The notes: generated from the letters alone by a model not told the origin. 13,101 bases of DNA from Nitrospinota bacterium (GCA_029937135.1 JAPYQX010000048.1:1-13101); one strand, 5' to 3'; positions 1 through 7,347 are shown, counted from the stretch's first letter. Made by a program: numbers and translations.

Positions 1-656
1 ATGTGGATGTTGCACTCAATCGGATGAAGGAAATGGCGGCCTCCGCGCCGGAGCGGTACTGGGTGCCGGGCGAGTTTGAAAACCTCGATAACGTGGACAC
101 GCACTACACCACTTCAGGTCCCGAAATATGGGAGCAGCTTGAGGGGAACGTCGATGCCCTCATCGCCGCCGTTGGCACCGGCGGCTGGCTCACGGGCGTG
201 GGCCGCTACCTGAGGGAGAAAAATCCAGCGCTCAAGATCTACGGGGTAGAGCCGACCGAGTCGCCCCTGATCAGCGAGGGAATTTGTTGTGGGCACGGCA
301 TCGCCGGCATCGGAGACGGGTTGATACCCAATATTCTGGACTTATCGCTGATCGACGGGATCATCACGAGTTCAACCGAGGAAGCACTCCGGATGGCGCG
401 GCGCGCTTCGCGCGAGGAAGGTCTTTTTTGCGGGATTTCGTCTGGCTGCAATCTGGCCGCTGCCCTGAAGTTCGCCCGCTCGTATCCGGAGACGGGCCGA
501 ATTGTAACGATTTTTGGAGATTCCGGGCAGCGTTATTTCTCCACTCCGCTTTGTCACGATGAGTTGGAGATGGAAGCCGCCCTTCAAAACGTGGTGGAAG
601 GCGACAAGGAGGCGATGCTGAAAAAGTTTCGCAAGACATGGGACATCATCGATTGA
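1..656 (+). CDS. PLP-dependent cysteine synthase family protein, N-terminus cut by window edge
   Basis: This is the C-terminal ~217 residues of a fold-type II PLP enzyme (cysteine synthase / cystathionine beta-synthase family). The frame is open to the left edge, so the true start lies outside. Its first visible residues align with about residue 134 of the next gene, so roughly 130 residues are missing, including the PLP lysine. Visible landmarks are the glycine-rich phosphate-binding loop GTGG in AVGTGGWLTGVG, the GISSGCN segment, and the C-terminal DSGQRYFST motif close to CysK/CysM ends. Long blocks are identical to the downstream paralog (YWVP, HY.T.GPEIWEQL, FCGISSGCN), so the two arose by tandem duplication. 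The tail after the core, rich in Lys and Glu, differs from the paralog. Family membership is firm. Whether it makes cysteine or performs another beta-replacement or elimination is unknown. It ends with TGA. Confidence 0.9.
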   Translation, partial: VDVALNRMKEMAASAPERYWVPGEFENLDNVDTHYTTSGPEIWEQLEGNVDALIAAVGTGGWLTGVGRYLREKNPALKIYGVEPTESPLISEGICCGHGIAGIGDGLIPNILDLSLIDGIITSSTEEALRMARRASREEGLFCGISSGCNLAAALKFARSYPETGRIVTIFGDSGQRYFSTPLCHDELEMEAALQNVVEGDKEAMLKKFRKTWDIID

Positions 657-725
657 TTTGGAAATTCATTTCGGAAATGGCCGCGTAATCATCGCGGGTC
701 ATGAATGAAGCGGGGTGAATATTAA

Positions 726-1781
726 ATGGTCATTAAGCAGCGCGCTTGGGATTCGTTTCGCCGTTATTCGGATAATATTTTCGATGCCATCGGCGGCACG
801 CCACTGGTCCGGCTCAATAAAGTGAGCGCCGGTATCGACTCTGAAATCTTCGTTAAGCTGGAGTGGTATTCGCCGACAGGCAGCCTCAAGGATCGAATCT
901 ACCTCAACATGCTTTCCAAGGCCGTGGAGCGCGGAGATCTCAAGGCGGGGATGACGGTCTTGGAGTGCTCGACCGGCAACGCGGGGATCGCCTGCTCGTT
1001 TGTATCGGCGATGATGGGATATCCCTGCATCGTCGTGATGCCCGAGGGGATGAGCGATGAGCGGAAAAAGCTCATGCGCGCCTACGGGGCGGACCTGGTG
1101 TTCACGCCGGGCGGGGAGAGCGATGTCGATCTGGCGCTGGACAAGCTCGCCGAAGTCCGCTCCGCCGATCCGGATAAATACTGGGTGCCCTCTCAATTCG
1201 ACAACCTTGACAACAATGAAGCCCACTACCTGACGACGGGTCCCGAGATATGGGAGCAACTAGGCGGCAAGGTTGATGCCATTATCGCCTCTCAGGGGAC
1301 CGGCGGTTGGGTGAGCGGAGTCGGTAAATACATCCGGGAGCAAAATCCGGATGTGCGCCTGTATGCGGTCGAACCCGAGGAGTGCCCGCTTTTGAGTGAA
1401 CGGGGTTGGGGTCCGCACGGGATCGAGGGTATCGGAGACGGCTTTGTCCCCAAGGCGCTCGATCTCTCCCTCTTGAGTGGTATCGTAACGACAACGACGG
1501 ATGAATCGATCGAAATGGCGCAGCGGCTTGCCCGCGAGGAGGGTGTCTTCTGCGGCATCTCGTCGGGCTGCAACGTTGCGGCGGCGATCAAGCTGGCAAG
1601 GTCTCATCCCGAGCTCGGCGGTATCGTCACAAACATCAACGACACGGGTCAGCGTTACTTCACAACCGCACTGTGCGGGGAGGAGAAACATGTCGATATT
1701 CCTGATCGGGAGCACGCGGTGGACGCTTACAGCGCGGCGGAGTTGGATAAATACGCTCCCGAATGGGAAATCATTACCTGA
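726..1781 (+). CDS. PLP-dependent cysteine synthase family protein (complete paralog)
   Basis: A 351-residue fold-type II PLP enzyme, slightly longer than typical CysK (~310-320). The Schiff-base lysine is K55 in SPTGSLKDR, which corresponds to the NPSGSVKDR motif of cysteine synthases. The substrate-binding loop STGN is at 82-85, the phosphate loop GTGG at 191-194, the SSG motif at 279-281, and the C-terminal DTGQRYF near 306-312. A tail of about 35 residues follows with no recognised regulatory (CBS) domain. The ATG at 726 is preceded by GGGGTG at a suitable distance. It lies 69 bp after its paralog, and its end is 32 bp before livH, so co-transcription is likely. Established family chemistry is beta-replacement or beta-elimination on serine- or cysteine-type substrates; O-acetylserine sulfhydrylase is only one option. 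Placement beside an importer suggests a catabolic or specialised role (inference). Confidence 0.9.
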   Translation: MVIKQRAWDSFRRYSDNIFDAIGGTPLVRLNKVSAGIDSEIFVKLEWYSPTGSLKDRIYLNMLSKAVERGDLKAGMTVLECSTGNAGIACSFVSAMMGYPCIVVMPEGMSDERKKLMRAYGADLVFTPGGESDVDLALDKLAEVRSADPDKYWVPSQFDNLDNNEAHYLTTGPEIWEQLGGKVDAIIASQGTGGWVSGVGKYIREQNPDVRLYAVEPEECPLLSERGWGPHGIEGIGDGFVPKALDLSLLSGIVTTTTDESIEMAQRLAREEGVFCGISSGCNVAAAIKLARSHPELGGIVTNINDTGQRYFTTALCGEEKHVDIPDREHAVDAYSAAELDKYAPEWEIIT

Positions 1782-1813
1782 ATGCGGCGCATAAACTGGC
1801 AGGTCTTGAATTC

Positions 1814-2680
1814 ATGATTTATATCCAAATCCTGATCAACAGTATTCTTTTGGGCGGAATTTACGCCTGTATCGCCGTGGGCTTTTCGCTTGTCTGGGGC
1901 GTGATGAATATTCTGAATATTTTGCACGGCACGTTCTTGATGCTGGGCGGATACATCACATTCTGGTTGTTCAAGCTCTACGGTGTGGACCCTTTTCTCT
2001 CGCTGCCGATTTCGGCCATTGTGATGTTTGCAGCGGGATACGCCATCCAGCGCGGGCTGATCAACAAAATTGTCCGCGCTCCGATGTTCATGTCGCTTAT
2101 TCTCACCTTCGGGCTTCAGATGATTGTCGTGCGCCTGGCGATTTATTTTTTCACGGGCGATTTTCGTACGGTCCAGCCTTCGTACGCCAGTTTTTCTATT
2201 TCGTTTTACGGACTGATAATTCCCTTCATCCGGGTTGCCATTTTTTCTCTGGGGGTGATTCTTACGGGTCTCCTTTTCTGGTTCATGGCAAAAACGCGCA
2301 CGGGCCGGGCGATACGCGCCACGCGGATGGATTTGGACTCCGCCCAGTTGATGGGCGTGAATATCGGCAACATCTACGCCATTACTTACGGCCTGGGCGC
2401 CGCCGTGGCGGCTACCGCGGGCTCGCTCGTAAGCGTTGGATTCGCTATCTCTCCGGTGAGCGATCTCGAATTTCTCTCCAAGGCCTTCATCATCTGCACG
2501 ATTGGGGGGTTGGGAAATATCTCGGGGGCGCTCGCGGGTGGTTTGATTCTGGGGCTGGTCGAAAATTTCGGCGCCCTGTATCTGGGGCCTGGCCTTCAGA
2601 ACGCTGTCGGATATGTTGTCCTTATTCTGGTGCTCTTTATCCGTCCGACGGGTCTCCTTGGCCGCAAGGGATTTGAATAA
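1814..2680 (+). CDS. livH: Branched-chain amino acid/amide ABC transporter permease, LivH type
   Basis: A 288-residue integral inner-membrane permease of the LivH family, one half of the channel of a HAAT-type importer. About eight hydrophobic segments run through it, starting with the N-terminal QILINSILLGGIYACIAVGF typical of LivH. The stretch TRTGRAIRATRMDLDSAQLMGVN (residues ~161-183) is the cytoplasmic loop that contacts the ATPases. The C-terminal GGLGNISGALAGGLILGLVE is the family's glycine-rich hallmark. I chose the ATG at 1814 because an in-frame ATG at 1763 would overlap the upstream gene and add 17 hydrophilic residues absent from relatives; AGGT lies about 10 bases upstream. livM follows after one base, indicating an operon. 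Substrate specificity cannot be deduced from the permease. Confidence 0.93.
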   Translation: MIYIQILINSILLGGIYACIAVGFSLVWGVMNILNILHGTFLMLGGYITFWLFKLYGVDPFLSLPISAIVMFAAGYAIQRGLINKIVRAPMFMSLILTFGLQMIVVRLAIYFFTGDFRTVQPSYASFSISFYGLIIPFIRVAIFSLGVILTGLLFWFMAKTRTGRAIRATRMDLDSAQLMGVNIGNIYAITYGLGAAVAATAGSLVSVGFAISPVSDLEFLSKAFIICTIGGLGNISGALAGGLILGLVENFGALYLGPGLQNAVGYVVLILVLFIRPTGLLGRKGFE

Positions 2681-2681
2681 C

Positions 2682-3665
2682 ATGTTCAAACCTTGGTCGA
2701 AGATTCAGTGGTTTTTGATGGGGATGGGGGTGTTCGCCCTGATTCTCATGCCCTCGTTTTCGGAAAACGATGTCATCCGCAAATGGATGGACATTTTAAT
2801 GATTGCCATCCTGGCCACGAGTTGGAACTTTATCGGCGGGTTGACGGGATATCCCTCGTTCGCGCCGGCGGCTTTCTTTGGCCTGGGGGCTTACATCACG
2901 GCGATTCTGATGAACGCGGGTTTCAACTTTTTCCTCACCCTGGCCATCGGCTCCGCGTTTGGCGGGGTGATTGCGCTGCTGCTTGGAATTCCCATCCTGC
3001 GGCTGCGTGGGCACTATTTCGCAATCGCTACGTTTGGGGTGGCCGAGTTTTTCCGTGAAATGGCCGATAATCTCCGCATTACCGGCGGAGGAGACGGCAT
3101 CAATCTCCCACAAATCATAGGGGGCCCGGACTACTTCACCCGCTTTTTCTATTTCTCGATGCTGGGCGTCGCCGTGTTGGCGTTTCTTGTGCAGTACTTC
3201 GTCACTCGTCACCGGCTGGGTTATGGCCTGGTAGCCATTCGCGAAAATGAAGACGCGGCGGCGATGACCGGAATCGACACCACGAAATACAAAATCATCG
3301 CTTTTGTCCTCTCGTCTGTTTTTCCCGCGATGGCCGGCGGGGTGTATGCCTACCGCGCGGCTTTTTTAGAGCCAATCGATGTATTCGACATCCTTTTTTC
3401 GATCAAGGCCATCGTGATGACCATGCTGGGGGGGGTGGGCACCGTCATGGGCCCCCTCGTGGGCTCGTTCCTCATGGAATATCTGGCCGATTACCTTTGG
3501 AGCGCCTTCACGGAGTTCCATAGCATGTTGCTGGGGATCATCATCGTGTTGAGTGTTCTCTTTCTCCCTCGGGGGTTAATGCATCTCTTCCAGGAATTGC
3601 GGCTCAAGGGCTGGAGGTCGCTGGGAGCCATCCTGCGCAACAACATTCAGAGGTTCAGGGTATGA
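2682..3665 (+). CDS. livM: Branched-chain amino acid/amide ABC transporter permease, LivM type
   Basis: A 327-residue membrane permease, partner of LivH. Family landmarks are LRLRGHYFAIATFGVAEF, the TGGGDGI segment, the cytoplasmic coupling loop around HRLGYGLVAIRENEDAAAMTGID, and the C-terminal LGGVGTVMGPLVGS. Start at the ATG at 2682, one base after the livH stop and preceded by AAGGG; a longer in-frame reading from 2613 would run inside livH and is not needed. The stop TGA (3663-3665) overlaps the livG ATG in an ATGA, so translation is probably coupled. A run of eight G at 3428-3435 lies inside the LGGVG codons, but the frame is intact. The charged C-terminal extension (last ~30 residues, KGWRSLGAILRNNIQRFRV) is probably cytoplasmic. 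Confidence 0.93.
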   Translation: MFKPWSKIQWFLMGMGVFALILMPSFSENDVIRKWMDILMIAILATSWNFIGGLTGYPSFAPAAFFGLGAYITAILMNAGFNFFLTLAIGSAFGGVIALLLGIPILRLRGHYFAIATFGVAEFFREMADNLRITGGGDGINLPQIIGGPDYFTRFFYFSMLGVAVLAFLVQYFVTRHRLGYGLVAIRENEDAAAMTGIDTTKYKIIAFVLSSVFPAMAGGVYAYRAAFLEPIDVFDILFSIKAIVMTMLGGVGTVMGPLVGSFLMEYLADYLWSAFTEFHSMLLGIIIVLSVLFLPRGLMHLFQELRLKGWRSLGAILRNNIQRFRV

Positions 3666-4420
3666 GCGAGGTGTTGCTCGAGGGGCGAGCGGTTTCCAAG
3701 CGATTCGGAGGCCTCACGGCTGTCTCGGCGGTGGATTTTACCGTCTATAAGGGCGAAATTCTCGGTCTGATAGGGCCCAACGGTGCGGGGAAAACGACGC
3801 TCCTGAACTGTATTACGGGCTTTGACTCGCTCAACGAAGGCGAGATTTTTTTTCGCGGCACGAGAATCGAATCCCTCAAGCCGCACGTCATCACCCGGAT
3901 GGGTATCGCCCGTACATTTCAGATCGTTCAGCCTTTCCCGAATCTCACCGTGTTGGACAATGTCACGATGGGGGCGTTGTTTGGTTCCCTGGATGCCCGA
4001 AAGGAAGTGAAGCGGGCTCATGCCGTCGCGGAGGAAAAACTCGAAATGGTCGGCCTGATCAATAAAGCGGATAGCTTGGCTTCACAGCTTACCCTCGCCG
4101 AGCGTAAGCGGCTTGAATTCGCGAAATCACTCGCCACGGACCCCGAAATCATTTTGCTCGATGAAGTCAACGCGGGCCTCAACCAGGCCGAAATTCTAAA
4201 CGCGATCGCTCTTATTCGAAAAGTGAGAGACCAGGGAGTAACGGTACTTATTATCGAACACTTGATGAAGGTCATCATGGACCTCTCTGATCGCGTCATC
4301 GTGCTCCATCATGGAGAAAAAATCGCCGAGGGAGCGCCCCGGGAAGTGACGAGCGACGAACAGGTTATCAAAGCCTATTTGGGCGAGAAGTACGTCGCCA
4401 TGATGGAAAAGCTGGGTTGA
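3662..4420 (+). CDS. livG: Branched-chain amino acid/amide ABC transporter ATP-binding protein, LivG type, variant signature motif
   Basis: A 252-residue cytoplasmic ATPase that powers the importer as a heterodimer with LivF. Walker A GPNGAGKTT begins at residue 38, the Q-loop glutamine is Q87, Walker B IILLDE spans 163-168, and the H-loop histidine is H200 in IIEH. The C-terminal LHHGEKIAEG and AYLGEKY are typical of the BCA_ABC C-terminal segment. The ABC signature (LSGGQ) is replaced by LTLAERK at 143-149. LivG proteins often have a degenerate signature (YGQQRR types), and the LxLAxRKRLE form is, from memory, a recognised sub-variant. In such a pair only the site using LivF's canonical signature and LivG's Walker A would be standard. 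Walker B is followed by VNAGLN rather than the commoner PAAGLN. Start is the ATG overlapping the livM stop. Confidence 0.93.
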   Translation: MSEVLLEGRAVSKRFGGLTAVSAVDFTVYKGEILGLIGPNGAGKTTLLNCITGFDSLNEGEIFFRGTRIESLKPHVITRMGIARTFQIVQPFPNLTVLDNVTMGALFGSLDARKEVKRAHAVAEEKLEMVGLINKADSLASQLTLAERKRLEFAKSLATDPEIILLDEVNAGLNQAEILNAIALIRKVRDQGVTVLIIEHLMKVIMDLSDRVIVLHHGEKIAEGAPREVTSDEQVIKAYLGEKYVAMMEKLG

Positions 4421-4434
4421 GGCGGAATGAAAAC

Positions 4435-5172
4435 ATGACAACGGCACCGGATAGCGGTTTAAACCTTCTTGAGGTCCGGGATCTCAAGGGCGGGTACAAC
4501 GAAGTGCAGATCCTTTGGGGCATCGAACTCGAAGTGAAGAGCGGTGAAATTCTGGCGATTGTCGGAAGCAATGGCGTCGGAAAAACGACGTTCCTGCGAA
4601 TGCTGTCCGGTGTGCTGCCCTGCCAATCGGGAACGATAACATTCGAGGGTGAGGCCCTGGATGGCATCGGCCCCGATGGCGTCGTGGCCAGGGGAATCTC
4701 ACATGTGCCCGAGGGACGCCGCCTGTTTGCGTCGATGAGCGTCGAGGAAAATCTATTGATGGGAGCGTATGTCCGAAATTTGACGGACCAAGAATTGAGT
4801 GTCGATCTTGATCGTGTATATGGCTTTTTCCCACAACTGGCGGAGAGGAGAGGTCAACTCGCGGGCAGCATGTCCGGCGGCGAGCAGCAGATGTGCGCGA
4901 TCGGCCGGGGGTTGATGGCGCGGCCCAAGCTCCTTCTGATCGACGAACTTTCTCTGGGCCTGGCGCCCCGGCTGGTGGAGGAGCTTTGCGGATTTGTTAA
5001 GCAAATTAACGAAGAAGGGGTGGCAATCATCCTTGTGGAACAGGATGTCCTAACGGCATTCGAGCTTGCCAGCCGGGCGTATGTATTCGAGTCGGGGAGG
5101 GTGGTAATGGCGGGTTCCACGGATGAGTTGTTGGAAAATCCCGAGGTAAAAAATGCGTATCTGGGCATTTAG
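4435..5172 (+). CDS. livF: Branched-chain amino acid/amide ABC transporter ATP-binding protein, LivF type
   Basis: A 245-residue cytoplasmic ATPase, second nucleotide-binding subunit of the importer. Walker A GSNGVGKT is at 44-51, a complete signature SMSGGEQ at 145-151, and Walker B LLLIDE at 166-171, followed by LSLGLAP, the LivF-type D-loop. The switch position reads LVEQD, where LivF proteins commonly carry Q instead of the usual histidine, so this is not a defect. The protein ends in AYLGI, typical of the family. I prefer the ATG at 4435. A TTG at 4417 overlapping the livG stop is an alternative that adds six residues (MRRNEN), and the GAGG near 4419 would serve the ATG. It is the fourth gene of the transporter block, followed by an 87-bp gap before the binding protein. 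Confidence 0.94.
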   Translation: MTTAPDSGLNLLEVRDLKGGYNEVQILWGIELEVKSGEILAIVGSNGVGKTTFLRMLSGVLPCQSGTITFEGEALDGIGPDGVVARGISHVPEGRRLFASMSVEENLLMGAYVRNLTDQELSVDLDRVYGFFPQLAERRGQLAGSMSGGEQQMCAIGRGLMARPKLLLIDELSLGLAPRLVEELCGFVKQINEEGVAIILVEQDVLTAFELASRAYVFESGRVVMAGSTDELLENPEVKNAYLGI

Positions 5173-5259
5173 CCCGGTAGTTCGGAGTCAGAGCCCGCAG
5201 GGTGGGCATTGCGCGAATGCATTGCCTGATGATGCGGCCAACCAAAAGGGAGGTGTAGT

Positions 5260-6471
5260 ATGAAACGTTGCGGATTGTTGTTTACATTTGTTGCCGTTTT
5301 CTTTTTCTCGCTGGGTTTTGCCGGCTACTCCGATATTCAAACGGCGGAGGCGGCAAGAGAGATCAAACTGGGCGCCGCGCTCCCGCTCACGGGCGCCTTG
5401 GCCACGGAGGGAAAAAAACAGCGGGCGGGATATGAGATATGGCGCGAGCGTGTGAACGCCCAGGGCGGCGTGAACGTTGGCGGTAAAAAGATGAAGGTGA
5501 AGATCATCTACCTGGACTATGAAAGCAAAACGCCGACGGCCACCAAGCTGGCCGAGAGGCTCATCACCCGGGAAAAGGTGGACCTTATCCTCGGTCCCTT
5601 CGGAAGCGGAGCGACAAAATCCGTCGGTGCCATCACCGAGCGCTATCAGATTCCCCTGATCGCCCCGGTGGCCAGCTCCGAGCCGATCTTCGATCAGGGC
5701 TACAAATACATGTTCGGAATGCTTGCGCCGAACTCCTTTTTGCCCAACAGCTTTTTTGAGCTTATCAAGAAGCAAAAACCGAGACCCAGGACAATGGCCT
5801 TCGCCACGCGGAATGATTTTTTCCCGCGATATATCACCAAGGCGATTCGCTCGCAGGCGAAGAAAAACGGATTCATGGATGTCTACTACGCCGAGTTCCC
5901 CAAGGACTCGAAAGACCACTCCACCTGGCTGACAATTGTGAAGAGCAAAAAGCCGGACGTCCTGATGATTGCGGGCTACCTGCCTGACACCCTGCTCGCC
6001 ACGAAACAGGCGAACGAATTGGGTGTCAATCCGAAAATCCTGTTCACCATGGTCGGGCCGGTTTACTCGCAGTTCACCGATGCGCTTGGCTCGACCGCGA
6101 ACAACATTCTCACCGCGGCCTGGTGGGGAGAGGCGCTGGACTATAAGGGCGACTTCATCGGAAGCGCCAGCGACTTCGGCAAGATATGGAGAAAGAAATT
6201 CGGCAAGGAACCCGACTATGTGGCCGCGGCTTCGGCGGCGGCGGGCATTGTGGCGCAGCGGGCTTTCGAGGCCGCTGGCACCCTGAACAAGCAGAAGGTT
6301 CGCGACGCCATCGCTAAAACGAACCTTCAGACGTTTTTCGGGCCTGTGAAATTCGACAAGCGCGGCCAGAATACATCTAGCGCTATCGTTCTCTTTCAGG
6401 TTCAGGGCGGAAAGCGCAAGACGGTAGGGCCGCCGAGCGTGGCCAACGGTACGTTCAATTACCCCAGGTAA
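5260..6471 (+). CDS. Periplasmic substrate-binding protein of the HAAT/Liv ABC transporter
   Basis: A 403-residue exported solute-binding protein (periplasmic binding protein type 1, Peripla_BP_6 / LivJ-LivK-like) that delivers ligand to the LivHMGF complex. The N-terminus is a clear Sec signal: MKRCG, a hydrophobic core at ~6-22, and a probable signal peptidase I site after TAEA (residue ~31). The mature protein opens with IKLGAALPLTGALA, the classic first strand and ligand loop. LILGPFGSGATKSVGAI and IPLIAPVASSEPIF are further family landmarks in lobe 1, with the KKQKPRPRTMAF hinge/lobe 2 region after. No lipobox cysteine is present near the cleavage site (C4 is in the n-region). The ATG at 5260 has a strong GGGAGGTG Shine-Dalgarno. 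A stable hairpin follows the stop. Ligand identity is unknown; the family covers branched-chain and other amino acids, amides, urea and aromatic acids. Confidence 0.93.
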   Translation: MKRCGLLFTFVAVFFFSLGFAGYSDIQTAEAAREIKLGAALPLTGALATEGKKQRAGYEIWRERVNAQGGVNVGGKKMKVKIIYLDYESKTPTATKLAERLITREKVDLILGPFGSGATKSVGAITERYQIPLIAPVASSEPIFDQGYKYMFGMLAPNSFLPNSFFELIKKQKPRPRTMAFATRNDFFPRYITKAIRSQAKKNGFMDVYYAEFPKDSKDHSTWLTIVKSKKPDVLMIAGYLPDTLLATKQANELGVNPKILFTMVGPVYSQFTDALGSTANNILTAAWWGEALDYKGDFIGSASDFGKIWRKKFGKEPDYVAAASAAAGIVAQRAFEAAGTLNKQKVRDAIAKTNLQTFFGPVKFDKRGQNTSSAIVLFQVQGGKRKTVGPPSVANGTFNYPR

Positions 6472-6486
6472 CAATCATCGCCGGGT

Positions 6487-6520
6487 GGGTGTGCCGCTAT
6501 TGAAAAATGGCGGCACACCC
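6487..6520 (+). terminator. Strong intercistronic hairpin (terminator or mRNA stabiliser)
   Basis: GGGTGTGCCGC at 6487-6497 is perfectly complementary to GCGGCACACCC at 6510-6520. Three more pairs (one G-U) extend it to a 14-bp stem with the hexaloop TGAAAA at 6501-6506. TTGTT follows, a weak U-tract. It lies between the binding-protein stop and the Shine-Dalgarno of the selenoprotein gene. In Liv-type operons such hairpins commonly cap the highly expressed binding-protein message. Here it may partly terminate transcription or protect the upstream 3' end, with readthrough to the genes below. Confidence 0.75.
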
Positions 6521-6540
6521 TTGTTCCGGAGAGGGGCGCC

Positions 6541-7347
6541 ATGCCGACAATCCGCTTACCCGCTGACAGCGAAGTGCCCGAGGCCGCGAGGGAGCTTGTC
6601 GAACGGATAAAAACGCGCGAAAAGCGCGTGTTCGGGATTGATACGCTTTCGAATATCTGGCGGGCGATGGCCCATCACCCCGAATACATGCACGCGAACT
6701 GGGAGCGCTCCCGGGCTACCATGCAGCGCGGCGATGTGCCTTCCCTCATCAAAGAGATGGTTTCATCGGCGGTGTCTATCACTAATGCATGCGAATACTG
6801 AATCGATTCCCATATCGCCGCGGTCATGCGGATGGGGGTTGATGAGAAGGGCGTTACAGAGATGATAGGGCTGGTGGACCATGTGTCGGGCATGAACAAG
6901 GTCGCCTCCGGTCTCCTGCTCGAGGATTTGGACGTAGGCGGAGCGCCGCTCCTGCCTTTTCCGGAAGATGAGGAAATCGAACCTCCCGCGCGGGAGTTGT
7001 TGGTGGATGTGGAGGCGGCGGAATCGGCCCGGCTGGGCCGGCCTGGCGTTCCGGCCTACTGGCGCGCCCTGGCCCGGAACCGGCATTACTTCGAATCGAC
7101 ATGGAAAAAGCACAAGCTGCTTTTGGACGGTGGTGTGCTTGACCTGGAGGTCAAGGCGGCAGTGGGCCTGGGCGTAAGTGTAACGAATGGATGTAAATAT
7201 TTTATTCGCTATTTTCATTCGGCTTTGGTGAACGCGGGTTGGGACCCGGGACGCATCCTCGAGATTTTCGGGGTGGTCGATCATTACAACAGCTTTAACA
7301 CGCTAGCGGCCGGGATGCAGATCGAGTCGGATATCAAGCCGCAATAG
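6541..7347 (+). CDS. Probable selenoprotein: tandem AhpD/CMD-domain protein with CxxU active site (UGA recoded)
   Basis: Read through the in-frame TGA at 6799-6801, this is one 268-residue protein. Residues ~1-130 form an AhpD-like (carboxymuconolactone decarboxylase fold) domain. E72, C84, the UGA residue 87 and H91 give E-x11-C-x2-U-x3-H, the exact spacing of AhpD's Glu118, Cys130, Cys133 and His137, with selenocysteine replacing the second cysteine. Homology continues without a gap after the UGA (IDSHIAAV, then GVTEMIGLVDHVSGMNKVAS). Residues ~150-268 are a second CMD repeat (VSVTNGCKYFIRYFH) that keeps one cysteine but lacks the second Cys and the Glu, so it is probably structural. ATG 6541 has a GGAGAGG site. 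By family, it likely acts as a thiol/selenol oxidoreductase or peroxidase-type protein; its substrate is unknown. The alternative, a nonsense mutation, is disfavoured by the UGA position, the intact downstream frame and the SECIS-like fold. Confidence 0.85.
6799..6801 (+). other. UGA codon read as selenocysteine (residue 87)
   Basis: The codon occupies the second cysteine of the CMD redox motif (C84-E-Y-U87). Other genes in the window end in TGA, so a code change (UGA = Trp) does not explain it. Tryptophan would also destroy the motif. Confidence 0.82.
6802..6843 (+). promoter_or_regulatory. Bacterial SECIS element immediately 3' of the UGA
   Basis: Bases 6802-6813 pair with 6832-6843 in 12 consecutive pairs (three G-U). 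A 4-nt 5' bulge (AUCG, 6814-6817) follows. Then CCGC (6818-6821) pairs with GCGG (6828-6831), closing the hexaloop GGUCAU (6822-6827). The apical loop carries GGUC as in the E. coli fdhF SECIS. The loop starts 20 nt after the UGA, inside the usual distance range, and a bulge containing U sits just under the upper stem, as in SelB-recognised hairpins. The element is also coding, as bacterial SECIS are. The fold was derived by eye. Confidence 0.82.

Noticed and set aside
1727..2689. 320-codon minus-strand open frame
   Set aside because: Antisense to livH; low-complexity polar translation without domain features.
3428..3435. Run of eight G in livM as a phase-variation tract
   Set aside because: It encodes conserved LGGVG in frame, and nothing else suggests switching.
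5173..5259. Regulatory hairpin or riboswitch before the binding-protein gene
   Set aside because: Only small 4-5 bp stems (GCCC/GGGC, GCATT/AATGC) are visible; not convincing beyond the Shine-Dalgarno.
5188..6474. 428-codon open frame on the minus strand
   Set aside because: It lies wholly antisense to the clearly coding binding-protein gene, with no family motifs; a shadow of GC-rich codon bias.
6826..7347. A separate 173-codon gene starting at ATG 6826
   Set aside because: The ATG lies in the SECIS apical loop, has no Shine-Dalgarno, and would start just after the catalytic His; the in-frame continuation of the upstream ORF explains it better.
6541..7347. Interpretation of the CMD gene as a simple nonsense pseudogene
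   Set aside because: UGA replaces precisely the redox Cys, the rest of the frame is intact for over 180 codons, and a SECIS-like hairpin follows; decay would not place all three together.
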